Shown here piece after piece: positions 35,591 to 44,386 of a stretch of 64,000 bases of DNA. A program made the position numbers and the translations under genes. Positions within the stretch are counted from its first letter, which is position 1, and every line of letters starts with the position of its first letter. This stretch comes from DAHUYF01 sp963789275 (GTDB lineage Bacteria > Pseudomonadota > Alphaproteobacteria > ATCC43930 > CGMCC-115725): the NCBI GenBank assembly GCA_963789275.1, contig CAWBKF010000047.1, positions 62,001-126,000 on the forward strand, in the 5' to 3' direction. The notes beneath the pieces are model-generated. The model worked only from the letters and a program-made list of their open reading frames with translations, did not search any database and was not told where the DNA came from.

Positions 35591-35640
35591 TTGACGGGGA
35601 GGGGTGAGCGGTAGATTTGGTCAACTTCCGAAATTCCCGA
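35591..35640 (+). promoter_or_regulatory. Late-promoter-like motif, copy C
   Basis: TTGACG (35591-35596), spacer GGGAGGGGTGAGCGG of 15 bases, TAGATT (35612-35617), then a diverged right part ending CCCGAGCAC. Shares the G-rich core and GAGCGGTA with copy B. It lies about 80 bases before the 35723 gene. Spacing is two bases shorter than in copies A and B, so activity is less certain. Confidence 0.4.
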
Positions 35641-35722
35641 GCACGGATGCGCCGGCAGCGACCTCGCGACGGCTGCCTTTGGACGCGCTCCCTGTCCCCT
35701 ATTCTGATCGAGGCGAGCAGAC

Positions 35723-36238
35723 ATGAAGCGCCGCAAATCGCCGAGCCGGAAGAAAACGACGAGCGCCTCGGATCGTCATGCTCATGCCGCCGCGGGGAGG
35801 TCCGCGCGGGCAGCACCGGTCGGTTGGCCAGTGCGTGCCGGCGGCAAATCGCGCCGCGCCCATAAGCGCGCTGGCATCGCGGCGGGAAGCAAACCACGGT
35901 TTCGCGCCGACAAGCCGCGCCGAGGCCCGGGCGGGAGCATCCCATCAGAAACGGCGTCGCCGGAGATGCTGTCTGCCCCCGCCGCGCCCGACGCTTCGAA
36001 CGCCGATACGCTGAGGGGCCTCCGCGACGTTGCCTGGGGCGATCTGCATGCGACCTCCGCCGTGGCGGCGGGCCTGGCCGCGGCTCTGACGCGGGGGATT
36101 CTCAAATCAATCCCTGGCGCAACTGCGGTGAGGAGCATGGCAGAGGATGCTCAGAAGGCGGCAGAGTATTGGAACACGCCAGAAGCCCAGAAGGTGCAGC
36201 CGCTCCTATATCCCAACGGCGCGTCTTTTCCGCCCTGA
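35723..36238 (+). CDS. Basic-headed phage protein with a distinct C-terminal domain
   Basis: A 171-aa protein. The first 70 residues are Lys/Arg/Ala-rich and include RFRADKPRRGPGG; the 19-base DNA segment CGCGCCGACAAGCCGCGCC at 35902-35920 is identical to 36984-37002 in the next structural-type gene. The rest (LRGLRDVAWGDLHATSAVAA, ILKSIPGATAVRSMAEDAQK, YWNTPEAQKVQPLLYP) is unrelated to that gene. A membrane protein follows 81 bases later. By analogy with the two toxin loci this may be a third virion-head/variable-tail fusion. Function not known. Confidence 0.55.
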   Translation: MKRRKSPSRKKTTSASDRHAHAAAGRSARAAPVGWPVRAGGKSRRAHKRAGIAAGSKPRFRADKPRRGPGGSIPSETASPEMLSAPAAPDASNADTLRGLRDVAWGDLHATSAVAAGLAAALTRGILKSIPGATAVRSMAEDAQKAAEYWNTPEAQKVQPLLYPNGASFPP

Positions 36239-36319
36239 CCGGCGGCCGCTCCTGACAAAACGATGTCCATCCGGGTAGATTTGGCGACAATGTTGACGAA
36301 GAGGCGGAAGGAGAAGCAC

Positions 36320-36823
36320 ATGGAAAGCGGTTCGACAAAAGCCGATAGATATAGCCGATGGGCGGTGATCGCCGTCTGGACCTTCGTCATTATCGCCTTG
36401 GCTAGAACCGCGGCAGCATACCTCTTGTCATCGTGGGCTGAACCCTGGTGGGTCGCAGGTCTTTACTACGCTTCCCTGGTGTCGATGGCCGTCTTCTCGC
36501 TTCTCGCCAGACGCGAGCGGGCAAAACGCAGCCAGGAGCCTGTCCATTTCCCGGACAAGCTCCTGGTCTCAAGCGTCGTGACTGCGCCTGACGCCTCCGG
36601 CGGCGATCGCCGGGGTGTCGCATGGTCACGACGCCACATCCTGCGGCGCCAGCGCCGGCGGATCCAGGATGCGACCTTCCGCGCGGCACGTCGACCACGC
36701 CCCCACGGGGACCATCGGCGTAGCACTGCGACGGCGCCTCGGCGCTTGCCGGAACCGCTTCTTCGTTGTCTTCCCCAACCGAAAGAGGGCCGCCATCACA
36801 ACGACGTGAATCCGCGCGCCTGA
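36320..36823 (+). CDS. Small membrane protein, possible immunity protein
   Basis: The ATG at 36320 follows AAGGAGAAGCAC. The first 75 residues have two hydrophobic segments (WAVIAVWTFVIIALARTAAA and WVAGLYYASLVSMAVFSLLA) and a basic loop. After about residue 90 the frame becomes Arg/Pro-rich and may run past the true end through a frame break. It lies directly after the 35723 gene, as the 32855 membrane protein follows the portal. Immunity role is inferred from position only. Confidence 0.5.
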   Translation: MESGSTKADRYSRWAVIAVWTFVIIALARTAAAYLLSSWAEPWWVAGLYYASLVSMAVFSLLARRERAKRSQEPVHFPDKLLVSSVVTAPDASGGDRRGVAWSRRHILRRQRRRIQDATFRAARRPRPHGDHRRSTATAPRRLPEPLLRCLPQPKEGRHHNDVNPRA

Positions 36824-36829
36824 GGGGGC

Positions 36830-37334
36830 GCAGCCTGCTGCTGCGCCATGGCTACGCCGTCGGCGGTCCGGTCGAGCGGGCGATCGCCGAGGCCGTTCAG
36901 CAAGTACGTACACGGTATGACCATGAGGAAAGAGGCTCACCAAGTTAAAGCGCGGCGGCGCGGCGGAAGACGAGCCCCGGCCGCGCGCCGACAAGCCGCG
37001 CCGCGCGACGGGCGGCGAACGTAAGAAGGCCGGACCAAGATCATCATCGTGAACGGCCAGCCCCAGCCGGTGCCGGTGCCGCGCCCGGTACCGGTGCCGG
37101 TGGGCGCCGCGCCGAGAGCGCCGGTGCCGGCGGCGGCGCTCCCGCCCTGCCAGCGCCGGCGCCGGGAGGCGCAGCGATGCCCGGCGCTCCGGCGATGGCC
37201 GCGGCACGCCCGCCCATGGCCAAGCGCGGCGGCCGGATCGGGCCGCCGGCGCGGGCGGAGCGCCCGCTATGACGGCGGGATCGAAGAACGCCCTGGGCCG
37301 GCTGCAGAAGATGAAAGCCTACGGCGCGCATTAG
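36830..37334 (+). pseudogene. Frame-broken basic/Pro-rich virion-type protein
   Basis: Pieces in different frames line up as one typical small phage structural protein. These are LLLRHGYAVGGPVERAIAEA (36835-), DEPRPRADKPRRATGGERKK (36968-37035), TKIIIVNGQPQPVPVPRPVP (37036-), MAKRGGRIGPPARAERP (37207-) and GSKNALGRLQKMKAYGAH ending at the TAG 37332-37334. The last segment is the usual end of this protein type. At least three indels separate the pieces. The first piece may belong to a different gene. Confidence 0.5.
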
Positions 37335-37337
37335 GCC

Positions 37338-37582
37338 ATGCTGGGCGAAGTCGATCTCTGGCGCCGCCTCGAAGAGGCGATCACCGCCGAGCTGGAGCCG
37401 CTGCGACGGCATCGTCAGCGGCAATCTCGAGAGCATCGAGCGCTACCGCTTCGAGACCGGATTCTGCGCGTGGATCGCAATGGGCGCCGGACCTAGGCCA
37501 GGACATCGCCAGGGCGCCGCACGCGGAAGGCGACCCGGACACATCCTTCGACAACAGCGTTGGAGAGGAAGATGCCGGTTGA
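37338..37582 (+). pseudogene. Small phage protein, frameshifted
   Basis: Starts MLGEVDLWRRLEEAITAELE. A frame change near 37400 gives IVSGNLESIERYRFETGF, typical for a short phage head-region protein. Another change near 37490 gives PDLGQDIARAPHAEGDPDTS ending at 37582. It begins three bases after the previous stop and overlaps the GroES-like start. About 80 aa if restored. Confidence 0.5.
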
Positions 37583-37979
37583 GCAGGCGCTGGAGGTGGT
37601 GCACGACCGCGACCCCCGCGACGAGATCATGCAGGCGGTCGGGCCGCTGGATCTCGGCGACATCCAGCCGCCCGCCGCCTCGGTCATGGTCGTCGTCTAT
37701 GAGCGGCCGGACAAGACCAAGGGCGGCATCCTGCTCGCCGATCGCACGCGCGAGGAGGATCTCTACCAGGGCAAGGTCGGGCTCGTGGTCAAGATGGGCA
37801 ATCTCGCCTTCGTCGAGGATGCCGACCATGTCTGGGGCGAGCGCAGGCCCGGGCCGGGCGACTGGGTGTGCTACCGGGTCGGCGACACCTTTCCTTTCAT
37901 CGTCGGCAAGCGCACCTGCCGCTTCGTCCAGGATGTGAGCATCCGCGCCATCCTGCACCGTCCCGATATCGTGCTGTGA
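37572..37979 (+). CDS. Phage GroES-like co-chaperonin
   Basis: A 135-aa protein with the Cpn10 beta-barrel pattern: VMVVVYERPDKTKGGILLAD (mobile-loop region), YQGKVGLVVKMG and GDWVCYRVGDTFPFIVG. Phage GroES-like proteins replace host GroES to enlarge the folding chamber for capsid protein, and this gene lies just before scaffold and capsid genes. The ATG at 37572 follows GGAGAGGAAG. Intact. Confidence 0.8.
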   Translation: MPVEQALEVVHDRDPRDEIMQAVGPLDLGDIQPPAASVMVVVYERPDKTKGGILLADRTREEDLYQGKVGLVVKMGNLAFVEDADHVWGERRPGPGDWVCYRVGDTFPFIVGKRTCRFVQDVSIRAILHRPDIVL

Positions 37980-38260
37980 GCCCGACGCCCCAAGGCGGCA
38001 GCGGCGTCGCTGCGGCGGCGGCAGGCGCCAGGCTCAACCAGCATCTTGCCGCCATCTATGCCGAGCGCGTGCTGCGGCGCGCCGCAGCACGGGGCGCGCA
38101 GGCGGCGCTGGCCGCGGCGCTGGGCGAGGATGCGGCGCTGCGGCAGGCGGCCGAGGCTCGGCTTCAGGCGTTGCAGGAGATCCCCGAGCAGCGCTGCTTC
38201 GTCTCGGCGCGCCAGCGCGACTTTCTCGCGGCCGCGCTGGCCGCGACAGAGCATCCCTAA
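37976..38260 (+). CDS. Alanine-rich small phage protein
   Basis: A 94-aa protein; the GTG start overlaps the GroES-like stop (GTGA). Ala-rich helices (LNQHLAAIYAERVLRRAAAR, ALQEIPEQRCFVSARQRDFL). No membrane span. Overlap and frame conservation support expression. Role unknown; probably a head-assembly accessory. Confidence 0.55.
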   Translation: MSPTPQGGSGVAAAAAGARLNQHLAAIYAERVLRRAAARGAQAALAAALGEDAALRQAAEARLQALQEIPEQRCFVSARQRDFLAAALAATEHP

Positions 38261-38281
38261 CAATCGATCAGGAGTGACGCG

Positions 38282-39190
38282 ATGGACGCGACGAGCGCAA
38301 CCGCCGAGCGCGCGGATGCCGATGTGGGACCGCGGACGAGTGACGCCGAGCTGGAGACGATGCGCCAGCTGCTCGCCGAGGAGAAGGAGAAGCGCGCGAG
38401 CGCCGAGCGCGACCGCGACACCGAGCGCCAGCGCGTGGCGGCGGAGCGCGGCAACCGCTTTGCCGCGCAGGAGGCGGCGATCTCCGGCGCGCTCGAGATG
38501 GCCAAGGCGCGGCTGGCCGGGGCGAAGCACGCCTATGCCGCGGCCATGAGTAACGAGCGCTATCAGGAGGGCGCCGAGCTGCAGGAGCAGATCGCCGAGG
38601 CGGCACTCGAGATCCGCGGCCTCGCCTGGCAGCAGCAGCAATTCGAGCAGGCGCGGCGGCAGCCGGCGGCGAGCGACGCGCGCACGCGGTTCGAGCAGGC
38701 GATCGCCACCCTGCCGCAAGAGGCGCAGGAATGGTGCCGGCGGCATCCCGATTTTGTCACCGACAGCCGCGCCAATGCGCGCGCGCAGGCCGCCCATTTC
38801 GCCGCGGTCGGCGAGGGGATCCGGGAATGGAGCCCGGAATACTGGGACTTCGTCGAGGATCGGCTGGGCATGCGCCAGGCCGGCCAGGATGACGGGTTCG
38901 AGGAGATCGATCACGGCAGGGATGCCGGCGCCTCGCGCGGGAGGCAGGAGCGGCAAGAGCCGGAAGCCGACCGGCCGCGCAGCCGTGCCGGGGCCACCAC
39001 CGCGGCGCCGCCGTCGCGCGGCACCGTCAGTGGGACCGGCGAGCCGCGCCGGCGCTCGCGCCAGCCGAGCTCCGGTGAGATCGAAGCGGCGAAAATCTCC
39101 TTTCCCGACGAATGGAAGGAGAGCCCGAGAAAAGCGCTCGAGCTCTATTTCGAGAACCAGGCGGCGCTGAAGCGCGAAGGCCGCCTTTGA
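38282..39190 (+). CDS. Scaffold-like head-assembly protein
   Basis: A 302-aa, highly charged, mostly helical protein: long coiled coil in residues about 20-130 (LETMRQLLAEEKEKRASAER), a WCRRHPDFV segment, then a disordered Arg/Pro/Ser region and a C-terminal helix ESPRKALELYFENQAALK that could bind capsid, as scaffold tails do. Position between GroES-like and capsid genes fits an internal scaffold. No protease motif. Confidence 0.7.
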   Translation: MDATSATAERADADVGPRTSDAELETMRQLLAEEKEKRASAERDRDTERQRVAAERGNRFAAQEAAISGALEMAKARLAGAKHAYAAAMSNERYQEGAELQEQIAEAALEIRGLAWQQQQFEQARRQPAASDARTRFEQAIATLPQEAQEWCRRHPDFVTDSRANARAQAAHFAAVGEGIREWSPEYWDFVEDRLGMRQAGQDDGFEEIDHGRDAGASRGRQERQEPEADRPRSRAGATTAAPPSRGTVSGTGEPRRRSRQPSSGEIEAAKISFPDEWKESPRKALELYFENQAALKREGRL

Positions 39191-39204
39191 CCCAGGAGCA
39201 GACC

Positions 39205-39717
39205 ATGCGCCCAGCACAGACCCGACCGGCGATGCGCCCGCCGCAGCGTCCGGCGCAGCGCGACCTCTCCTTCCTCTATGAGGAGGAAGAGACCGGCGGC
39301 CCCTTCCAGGTCGACGCCGCCGCGATCCCCGACGGCATGAGCTATGAGTGGCGCCGCGTCACCTATGCGGGGAAGGAGGATGTGCGCCACCAGGCGCGCG
39401 CTCATCGCCGCCACTGGACGGCGGTGCCGAAGCGGCGCCATCCCGAAATCGTCGGCCGCGACGCCGCGGAGAAGGACCCGGAAGGCGCCATCATCGTCGA
39501 CGGGCTGATGCTGATGGAGCGCGCCGCCGCCATCAGCAAGGAAGCGGCGAGCCTGCGCGACGCGCGCGCCAAGGAACGGGTGCGCAACCAGGTGAAGAGC
39601 CTGAAGCTCACGCCGGAAGGCCAGCTGCCGCGGGTGCGCGCCCAGGCGAAGAAGAAATACAACATCCAGGTCGCCGAGCCCGATGACGGCCCGGCGGGGG
39701 CGGAAGAGGAGGACTAG
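39205..39717 (+). CDS. Phage head-region protein
   Basis: A 170-aa protein. RDLSFLYEEEE, IPDGMSYEWRRVTYAGKEDV and AIIVDGLMLMERAAA match a small protein type commonly found between scaffold and capsid genes in alphaproteobacterial phages. The start MRPAQTRPAMRPP follows AGGAGCAGACC. The C-terminal tail is acidic. Exact role unknown. Confidence 0.6.
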   Translation: MRPAQTRPAMRPPQRPAQRDLSFLYEEEETGGPFQVDAAAIPDGMSYEWRRVTYAGKEDVRHQARAHRRHWTAVPKRRHPEIVGRDAAEKDPEGAIIVDGLMLMERAAAISKEAASLRDARAKERVRNQVKSLKLTPEGQLPRVRAQAKKKYNIQVAEPDDGPAGAEEED

Positions 39718-40108
39718 GGCGCTTCAATCGGCATAAGCGGCGGCGAATTTTTCGCGCTGGGCCAAATCGAGCCTTGGTCGGGGAGGGGTGCAGCGGTAAA
39801 AAGGATCAACTCGAAGATTTGCGAGCAGCGGGCGTCGCCCCTTGAGCGGCTGCGGTCTGCTCGTTGAATGATGCGACGCGCACCGTCTGCGGCCGGATGG
39901 CGAGCGAACACCTTCCAGCCCGCCGCACACAAACGGAATGTTTCCCGAAGAGCCGCGCTGCGGCGCCCGGCAATCGCTCGCCGGCGGTCCCGCAACCCGA
40001 CGACGACATACTGAATAGCCGGTCCCGCCGAACGCCTCGGCGGGATCATCCACCCAACCCGCGAGCGCGGCGCGCGCGCAAGCGACCATCCCACATATGG
40101 AGCAGACA
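39718..40108. other. Non-coding leader of the capsid module
   Basis: About 390 bases between head genes with no protein-like frame. It contains motif copy B (39774-39825). Downstream, GAGCAG (39824-39829) can pair with CTGCTC (39858-39863), enclosing GGGCG/CGCCC. Long leader plus promoter-like motif suggest separate transcription of the capsid genes. Confidence 0.5.
39774..39825 (+). promoter_or_regulatory. Late-promoter-like motif, copy B
   Basis: TTGGTC (39774-39779), 17-base spacer with GGGGAGGGGTGCAGCGG, TAAAAA (39797-39802), then CTCG-N8-CGAG (39810-39825). It matches copy A at most positions of a 55-base stretch, including TTGCGAGCAGCG at the right end. It precedes the decoration and major capsid genes by about 300 bases. 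Confidence 0.5.
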
Positions 40109-40681
40109 ATGTCGAATCCCACGGGCGGATACGGCCTGCGTCCAGTGCGGCGTCGCGATGGCGCCGCCTGGACCGGCGCACTGACCGCCGTTCAGCTTGC
40201 CTACAACAACGCGCACACCATCGCCAAGGGTGACCCGGTGGTCTCGCTCAGCACCGGCTTTGTCGACCTTTGGGCGTCCGGGGTCATCCGCGGCGTGTTC
40301 TGGGGCTGCGAGTATCTCGACCCCGTCAACAACTACGTCAACTGGTTCAATGCCTGGAAGGCGCCGACGCTGCCCAGCACCACGGTGGTGACCGCCTATA
40401 TCATCGACGATCCCGACCTCATCTTCGAGATCCGGTCGGGCGCGGGGCTGCAGACCACCCAGGGCAATGTCTGGAACAACGCGGCGATCCAAGGCATGGG
40501 CGCGCCCAATGCGGCCGGCATGAGCACGGCGACGCTCACCGGCATCGCCGCCACCGCGGCCCTGCCGCTGCGCATCACCGGGCTCTCGCAGAAGATTGGC
40601 AACGACAACACCTCGACGTCGAACATCGTCGAAGTCGTCTTCAACAACTTCGAGCTGCGTCCGGGCCAGACCGGCATCTAA
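40109..40681 (+). CDS. Head decoration-like protein
   Basis: A 190-aa protein starting MSNPTGGYGLRPVRRRDG, then a beta-rich body (KGDPVVSLSTGFVDLW, VTAYIIDDPDLIFEIRS, FNNFELRPGQTGI). Small beta proteins of this type directly before the major capsid gene are usually decoration or capsid-stabilising proteins. The ATG at 40109 is chosen for spacing; an ATG at 40097 is in frame. Confidence 0.65.
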   Translation: MSNPTGGYGLRPVRRRDGAAWTGALTAVQLAYNNAHTIAKGDPVVSLSTGFVDLWASGVIRGVFWGCEYLDPVNNYVNWFNAWKAPTLPSTTVVTAYIIDDPDLIFEIRSGAGLQTTQGNVWNNAAIQGMGAPNAAGMSTATLTGIAATAALPLRITGLSQKIGNDNTSTSNIVEVVFNNFELRPGQTGI

Positions 40682-40705
40682 CGCATCTGAGCAGGAGAAA
40701 GCACC

Positions 40706-41617
40706 ATGACCATCAATCTTGCCCAGATCAAGCAGGAGCTCTTCCCGGGCCTGCGCGGCATCGAGGGCAAATACGACATGATCCCGGCCCAGTGGAAGAA
40801 ATACTACGAGGTCGGGAATTCCGAGATGGCGATCGAGCGCACTTCGGAAATGGCCTTCGTCGGGCTTGCCGTGATCAAGAGCGAGGGCGCGCCGACCAGC
40901 TTTGACAACGCGGCGGGCGACCGCTTCGTCTACAACCAGGAGCATGTCGAAGTGGGACTGGGCTATGCCATCACCCGCAAGGCGATTGCCGATAACCTCT
41001 ACAAGTCGCAGTTCCAGCCATCGAATCTCGGCCTGATGGAGAGCTTCGACCAGACCAAGGAGATCCTGGCGGCCAATCTGCTCAACACCGCCGGCACCTT
41101 CAATCCGGCGATCGGCGGCGACGGCGTCTCGCTGATCAACACGGCGCATCCCGTCGACAACGGCAGCTATGCCAACCGCCCGACCACGGATCTCGACTTC
41201 AACGAGGCGTCGCTCGAGGCGGCCAACATCCAGATCCGCACCGGCTTCGTCGATCAGCGCGGCCTCAAGATCTTCGCCCGGGCGCGCAAGGTGTTGGTGC
41301 CGGCGCAGCTCGAATATGTGATGGCGCGCGTCTGGCATACGGAGCTTCGGCCCGGCACGACCAACAACGACGCGCATGCCATCCATGCGACCGGCTCCTA
41401 CAGCGAGGGATATGAGATCCTCGACTTCCTGACCTCGCCCTTCGCCTGGTTCGTGCTGACCAACCGCAAGGGGCTGCTCTATCTGCAGCGCGAGGCCTTC
41501 GAGACCGACATGCAGATCGATTGGTACACGGACAACCTCCTCTGCAAGGCGTATGAGCGCTATAGCTTCGGCTATTATAACCCTCGTTGCGTCTGGGGGA
41601 CGCTACCGACCAGCTAG
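40706..41617 (+). CDS. Major capsid protein (Mu gpT-like)
   Basis: A 303-aa capsid protein. YYEVGNSEMAIERTSEMAFV, GLGYAITRKAIADNLY, LLNTAGTFNPAIGGDGVSLI and NIQIRTGFVDQRGLKI match the Mu-like major head subunit family with the HK97-type fold. The N-terminus lacks a long prohead peptide. GCAGGAGAAAGC precedes the ATG. Intact, in contrast to the tail genes downstream. Confidence 0.85.
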   Translation: MTINLAQIKQELFPGLRGIEGKYDMIPAQWKKYYEVGNSEMAIERTSEMAFVGLAVIKSEGAPTSFDNAAGDRFVYNQEHVEVGLGYAITRKAIADNLYKSQFQPSNLGLMESFDQTKEILAANLLNTAGTFNPAIGGDGVSLINTAHPVDNGSYANRPTTDLDFNEASLEAANIQIRTGFVDQRGLKIFARARKVLVPAQLEYVMARVWHTELRPGTTNNDAHAIHATGSYSEGYEILDFLTSPFAWFVLTNRKGLLYLQREAFETDMQIDWYTDNLLCKAYERYSFGYYNPRCVWGTLPTS

Positions 41618-41707
41618 GTTTTGCACTCAATCTTGTATTCCGCTTAGACCCCGTTCCGGACAGTTCTTCACCAGATCGGCGCCTTTGGCAAAGGTCCCCC
41701 GCCCGGA

Positions 41708-43063
41708 TCACTTACTCAAAAACAGATTGATCTCCTCGAAGAACCGAGCTGTGGCAGGTTCGTGCTTCAGAAAGAGATGATTCCGCCCCGGAAGCGCTAC
41801 GAACCGAGCACCGGGTATCCCTGCTGCCATTTGACGGCCCGCCTCGATCGGACATATGAGATCATCACGCACATGCATGACGAGCGTTCGCACGCGCACT
41901 TGCGGGAGCAATTCGCGCACATCGAGATTTCCGACGACTTCGAAGTAGCGGGCGGCGCATTCGGGTGATGTTGTCTTCCGATGAAGGTCGTTGAACCAAT
42001 CAGCCTGTTCCTTCGTACCCTCGGGAATGAACTGCGAGGTGAATACTTGCCGAAATGCCGGATCATCCATGCCCCACCCAAGGCGCATCAAAGTTCCCAT
42101 CGCCTTTCGTTTCTCATGTTCCGCTGGTGATCGCTTGCCGCCGCCCAGCGCATAACCACCATAGAGGATCAAATGAGAAAGGCGCTCCGGATGCCGCGCG
42201 GCATAAGCAATGGAGATGGCACAGCCTTGTGAGACGCCAAACAGCGGAAAGCGGTCTATCCCAACGGCATCGACAACGGTTTCGAGATCGCCGACCCATG
42301 CCTCAAGAGAAAGCTCATCGACGTCCCAGTCCGACAGCCCGTTGCCTCGTGCGTCGTATCGAACCAGCGTGTGATTTCTCGCCAATCCCTCCAGCAAATG
42401 ATGCCAGATCGGGCTCTCCCAATCGTATTCAAGGTGGTTCATCCAGTTTGCGGTCTTGACCAAAGGTGGTCCCTGCCCCACGGTCGCATAGGCAAGGCGC
42501 ACCCCATCGGACGCCCGGCAATATTTGATCTCCTGTGTCATACTGATGGAATTGAAGTTCACCGAATAGACCTCGACGGGCTTGGCGATGTTTTTGAGGG
42601 TCCGTAGCCCCAGCTTCTCGCAAGTAAAAGAGAGCTTTTCGAGCAAGTGATCATGTGCTTGACGCGAAATACAAATCCCGCCCGGTTCGGCTATGCCCTC
42701 AAGCCGTGCGGCGATGTTCACGCCATCGCCGTAAATGTCATCATCGTCGATGATGATGTCGCCGAGGTTTATGCCAACCCGAAACTCGATCCGCTTATCG
42801 ACACTCACCCTGGCGTTCCGCTCGCTCATGCCGCGTTGCACTTCAACGGCGCATCGTACAGCGTCAACCACGGACGCAAACTCGACCAACATGCCGTCTC
42901 CGGTCGTCTTGACGATGCGGCCCCGATGTTCTTCGATTTTCGGATCGACGAGCGCTTGCCGATGCCCCTTCAATTGAGCGAGCGTGCCTTCCTCGTCCGT
43001 GCCCATCAGACGGCTGTAACCGGCCACATCAGCAGCCAGAATTGCTGCAAGCCTGCGCTCCAC
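41708..43063 (-). CDS. Class III adenylate/guanylate cyclase fused to alpha/beta hydrolase
   Basis: A 451-aa cargo protein on the reverse strand between capsid and tail genes. Residues 1-170 are a class III cyclase domain (AADVAGYSRLMGTDEEG with metal Asp, KTTGDGMLVEF, GINLGDII, GDGVNIAARLE). Residues about 180-450 are an alpha/beta hydrolase (LVRYDARGNGLSDW, nucleophile elbow FGVSQGCAIS, acid in HVRDDLICP, His in PGRNHLFL). Fusions of this type occur in alphaproteobacterial genomes. It would make a cyclic nucleotide and possibly sense an ester ligand. It is intact, and its base composition is less GC-rich than its neighbours. Confidence 0.9.
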   Translation of the reverse strand: MERRLAAILAADVAGYSRLMGTDEEGTLAQLKGHRQALVDPKIEEHRGRIVKTTGDGMLVEFASVVDAVRCAVEVQRGMSERNARVSVDKRIEFRVGINLGDIIIDDDDIYGDGVNIAARLEGIAEPGGICISRQAHDHLLEKLSFTCEKLGLRTLKNIAKPVEVYSVNFNSISMTQEIKYCRASDGVRLAYATVGQGPPLVKTANWMNHLEYDWESPIWHHLLEGLARNHTLVRYDARGNGLSDWDVDELSLEAWVGDLETVVDAVGIDRFPLFGVSQGCAISIAYAARHPERLSHLILYGGYALGGGKRSPAEHEKRKAMGTLMRLGWGMDDPAFRQVFTSQFIPEGTKEQADWFNDLHRKTTSPECAARYFEVVGNLDVRELLPQVRVRTLVMHVRDDLICPIEAGRQMAAGIPGARFVALPGRNHLFLKHEPATARFFEEINLFLSK

Positions 43064-43416
43064 GATTCATCCTCCACCAGGCGTCATCCGGAAGACAAAG
43101 AAACCGATATTCTCCGGACGACCATGGATCCACGCCGCTCTGATAAGTAGAGCACCAAAGACTGTGAGGGGCAACACGCCCCCTTTTGGCGCCCGAACAA
43201 GCGTGCTGATGATCGAAGTGCCATTCCGCTTTTCAGGACCGGCCCAAATGCCCAGTGAGCGCTAAGCGAGCGGTTGTGTCTGCTTGTGGCACATAGCAGC
43301 CGAATTTCCATCTCGGCCATCGAATTGAACACATGACCAAGCCATCAGCTCGGCCACCAGTCGCCAGCCCTCTCGCTGATGGCTAACTGCGGCCAGCTCC
43401 TTCAAAGGAACCCACC
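43064..43416. other. Spacer between cyclase and tail module
   Basis: About 350 bases with no convincing gene. It holds the upstream region of the reverse-strand cyclase and, at 43168-43187, a hairpin GGGGC-AACAC-GCCCC followed by CTTTT that may end a plus-strand transcript. It is less GC-rich than the phage genes. Confidence 0.4.
43168..43187 (+). terminator. Possible intrinsic terminator
   Basis: GGGGC (43168-43172) pairs with GCCCC (43178-43182), loop AACAC, followed by CTTTT. Short stem and short T-run, so moderate at best. Confidence 0.35.
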
Positions 43417-44382
43417 ATGTCCCTCGAAGCTACCTCGGGGCCCGAACTCGTTTGGGGCTAGCTCCCACCGACCATCGGCGGGCACCCGCCGCCCGACTAC
43501 AACCCCGACCGCGCGCCCAGTGGTGGCGATCTCGGCTGGGGCGTGATCGATCCGCGCTACGGCTACAAGATCGGTGGCTGGATGAACCCGGCCGGCCAGA
43601 TCGGCGGGGCGCAGGCCAATCCGCTGGCGATCCTCTTCCTCCCGGCGTCCGAGATGGTGGGGGTCGACGCCGCGCCGTCCGCGGTCTCCACCAGCAACAT
43701 CGCCGCGGCGCAGAGCGCGACCTCCGGAACGCCGTTGACGCCGGCGTCGGCCTCGGGCGCGGGCATCACGGTCATGGCCTCGGCGCTGACCATCCCGCAG
43801 ACTGGGCTGGTGGTGCCGGCGGGCAACCTGGCGATCGAGGGGCTTCCGGGCCTGGTGCCGTTCGGGAAAGCGGCGCCGTCGCGCTGGTCGATCCCACCAA
43901 GAACATCGCGCGGGCGCTCTCTATTACCGGCAGCGCCAGCGCGACCGCGGTGCCTTCCTCGCAACGGCTTCGACCTCTACGGCCAGCCGCAGAGCGAGCT
44001 CATCACCGCGTCAGCCGGCGCCACCACAACCAACGGCAGGAAGGGGCGGGAACCCACCACCTCGGTAACGCCGCAATTCACCGACGCGCACAACTACTCC
44101 GTCGGCGATGCCGACATCGTGACTTTCTATCGCCGTCTCGGAGTTCCCGATGGCGACGGTGGGATGGGCGAACGCCATCATCGCGGCGTCGACCGGCTTC
44201 ACCGCCGCCGACCCGACCTCGCCGCGACGTCGACCACGGGGAGCGTGCGCGGCACTTATGCGACGCAATCCGCGTCGAACGGCACGACCAAGCTGCAGAT
44301 GTTCGTGAGCCCGCAGGTGGCGTCGCTCGCCGCGATAACCGCGACGAGTTTCTCGGGTCTCTTCGGCGTGACGCCGGCGTGA
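43417..44382 (+). pseudogene. Tail-module structural protein with TAG codon and frame breaks
   Basis: The ATG at 43417 (MSLEATSGPELVWG) follows AAAGGAACCCACC. Codon 15 is TAG (43459-43461), after which the same frame continues LPPTIGGHPPPDYNPDRAPS and GYKIGGWMNPAGQIGGAQAN. From about 43880 the reading moves to another frame (ESGAVALVDPTKNIARALSI), then back (NGFDLYGQPQSELITASAGA), with another excursion at 44130-44215, ending FSGLFGVTPA. About 320 aa if restored. Probably a minor head or tail protein. Confidence 0.6.
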
Positions 44383-44386
44383 CGCC

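Noticed and set aside
35120..35614. Plus-strand frame of 164 codons
   Set aside because: Covers duplicated portal and linker remnants in a wrong frame; homology lies in other frames.
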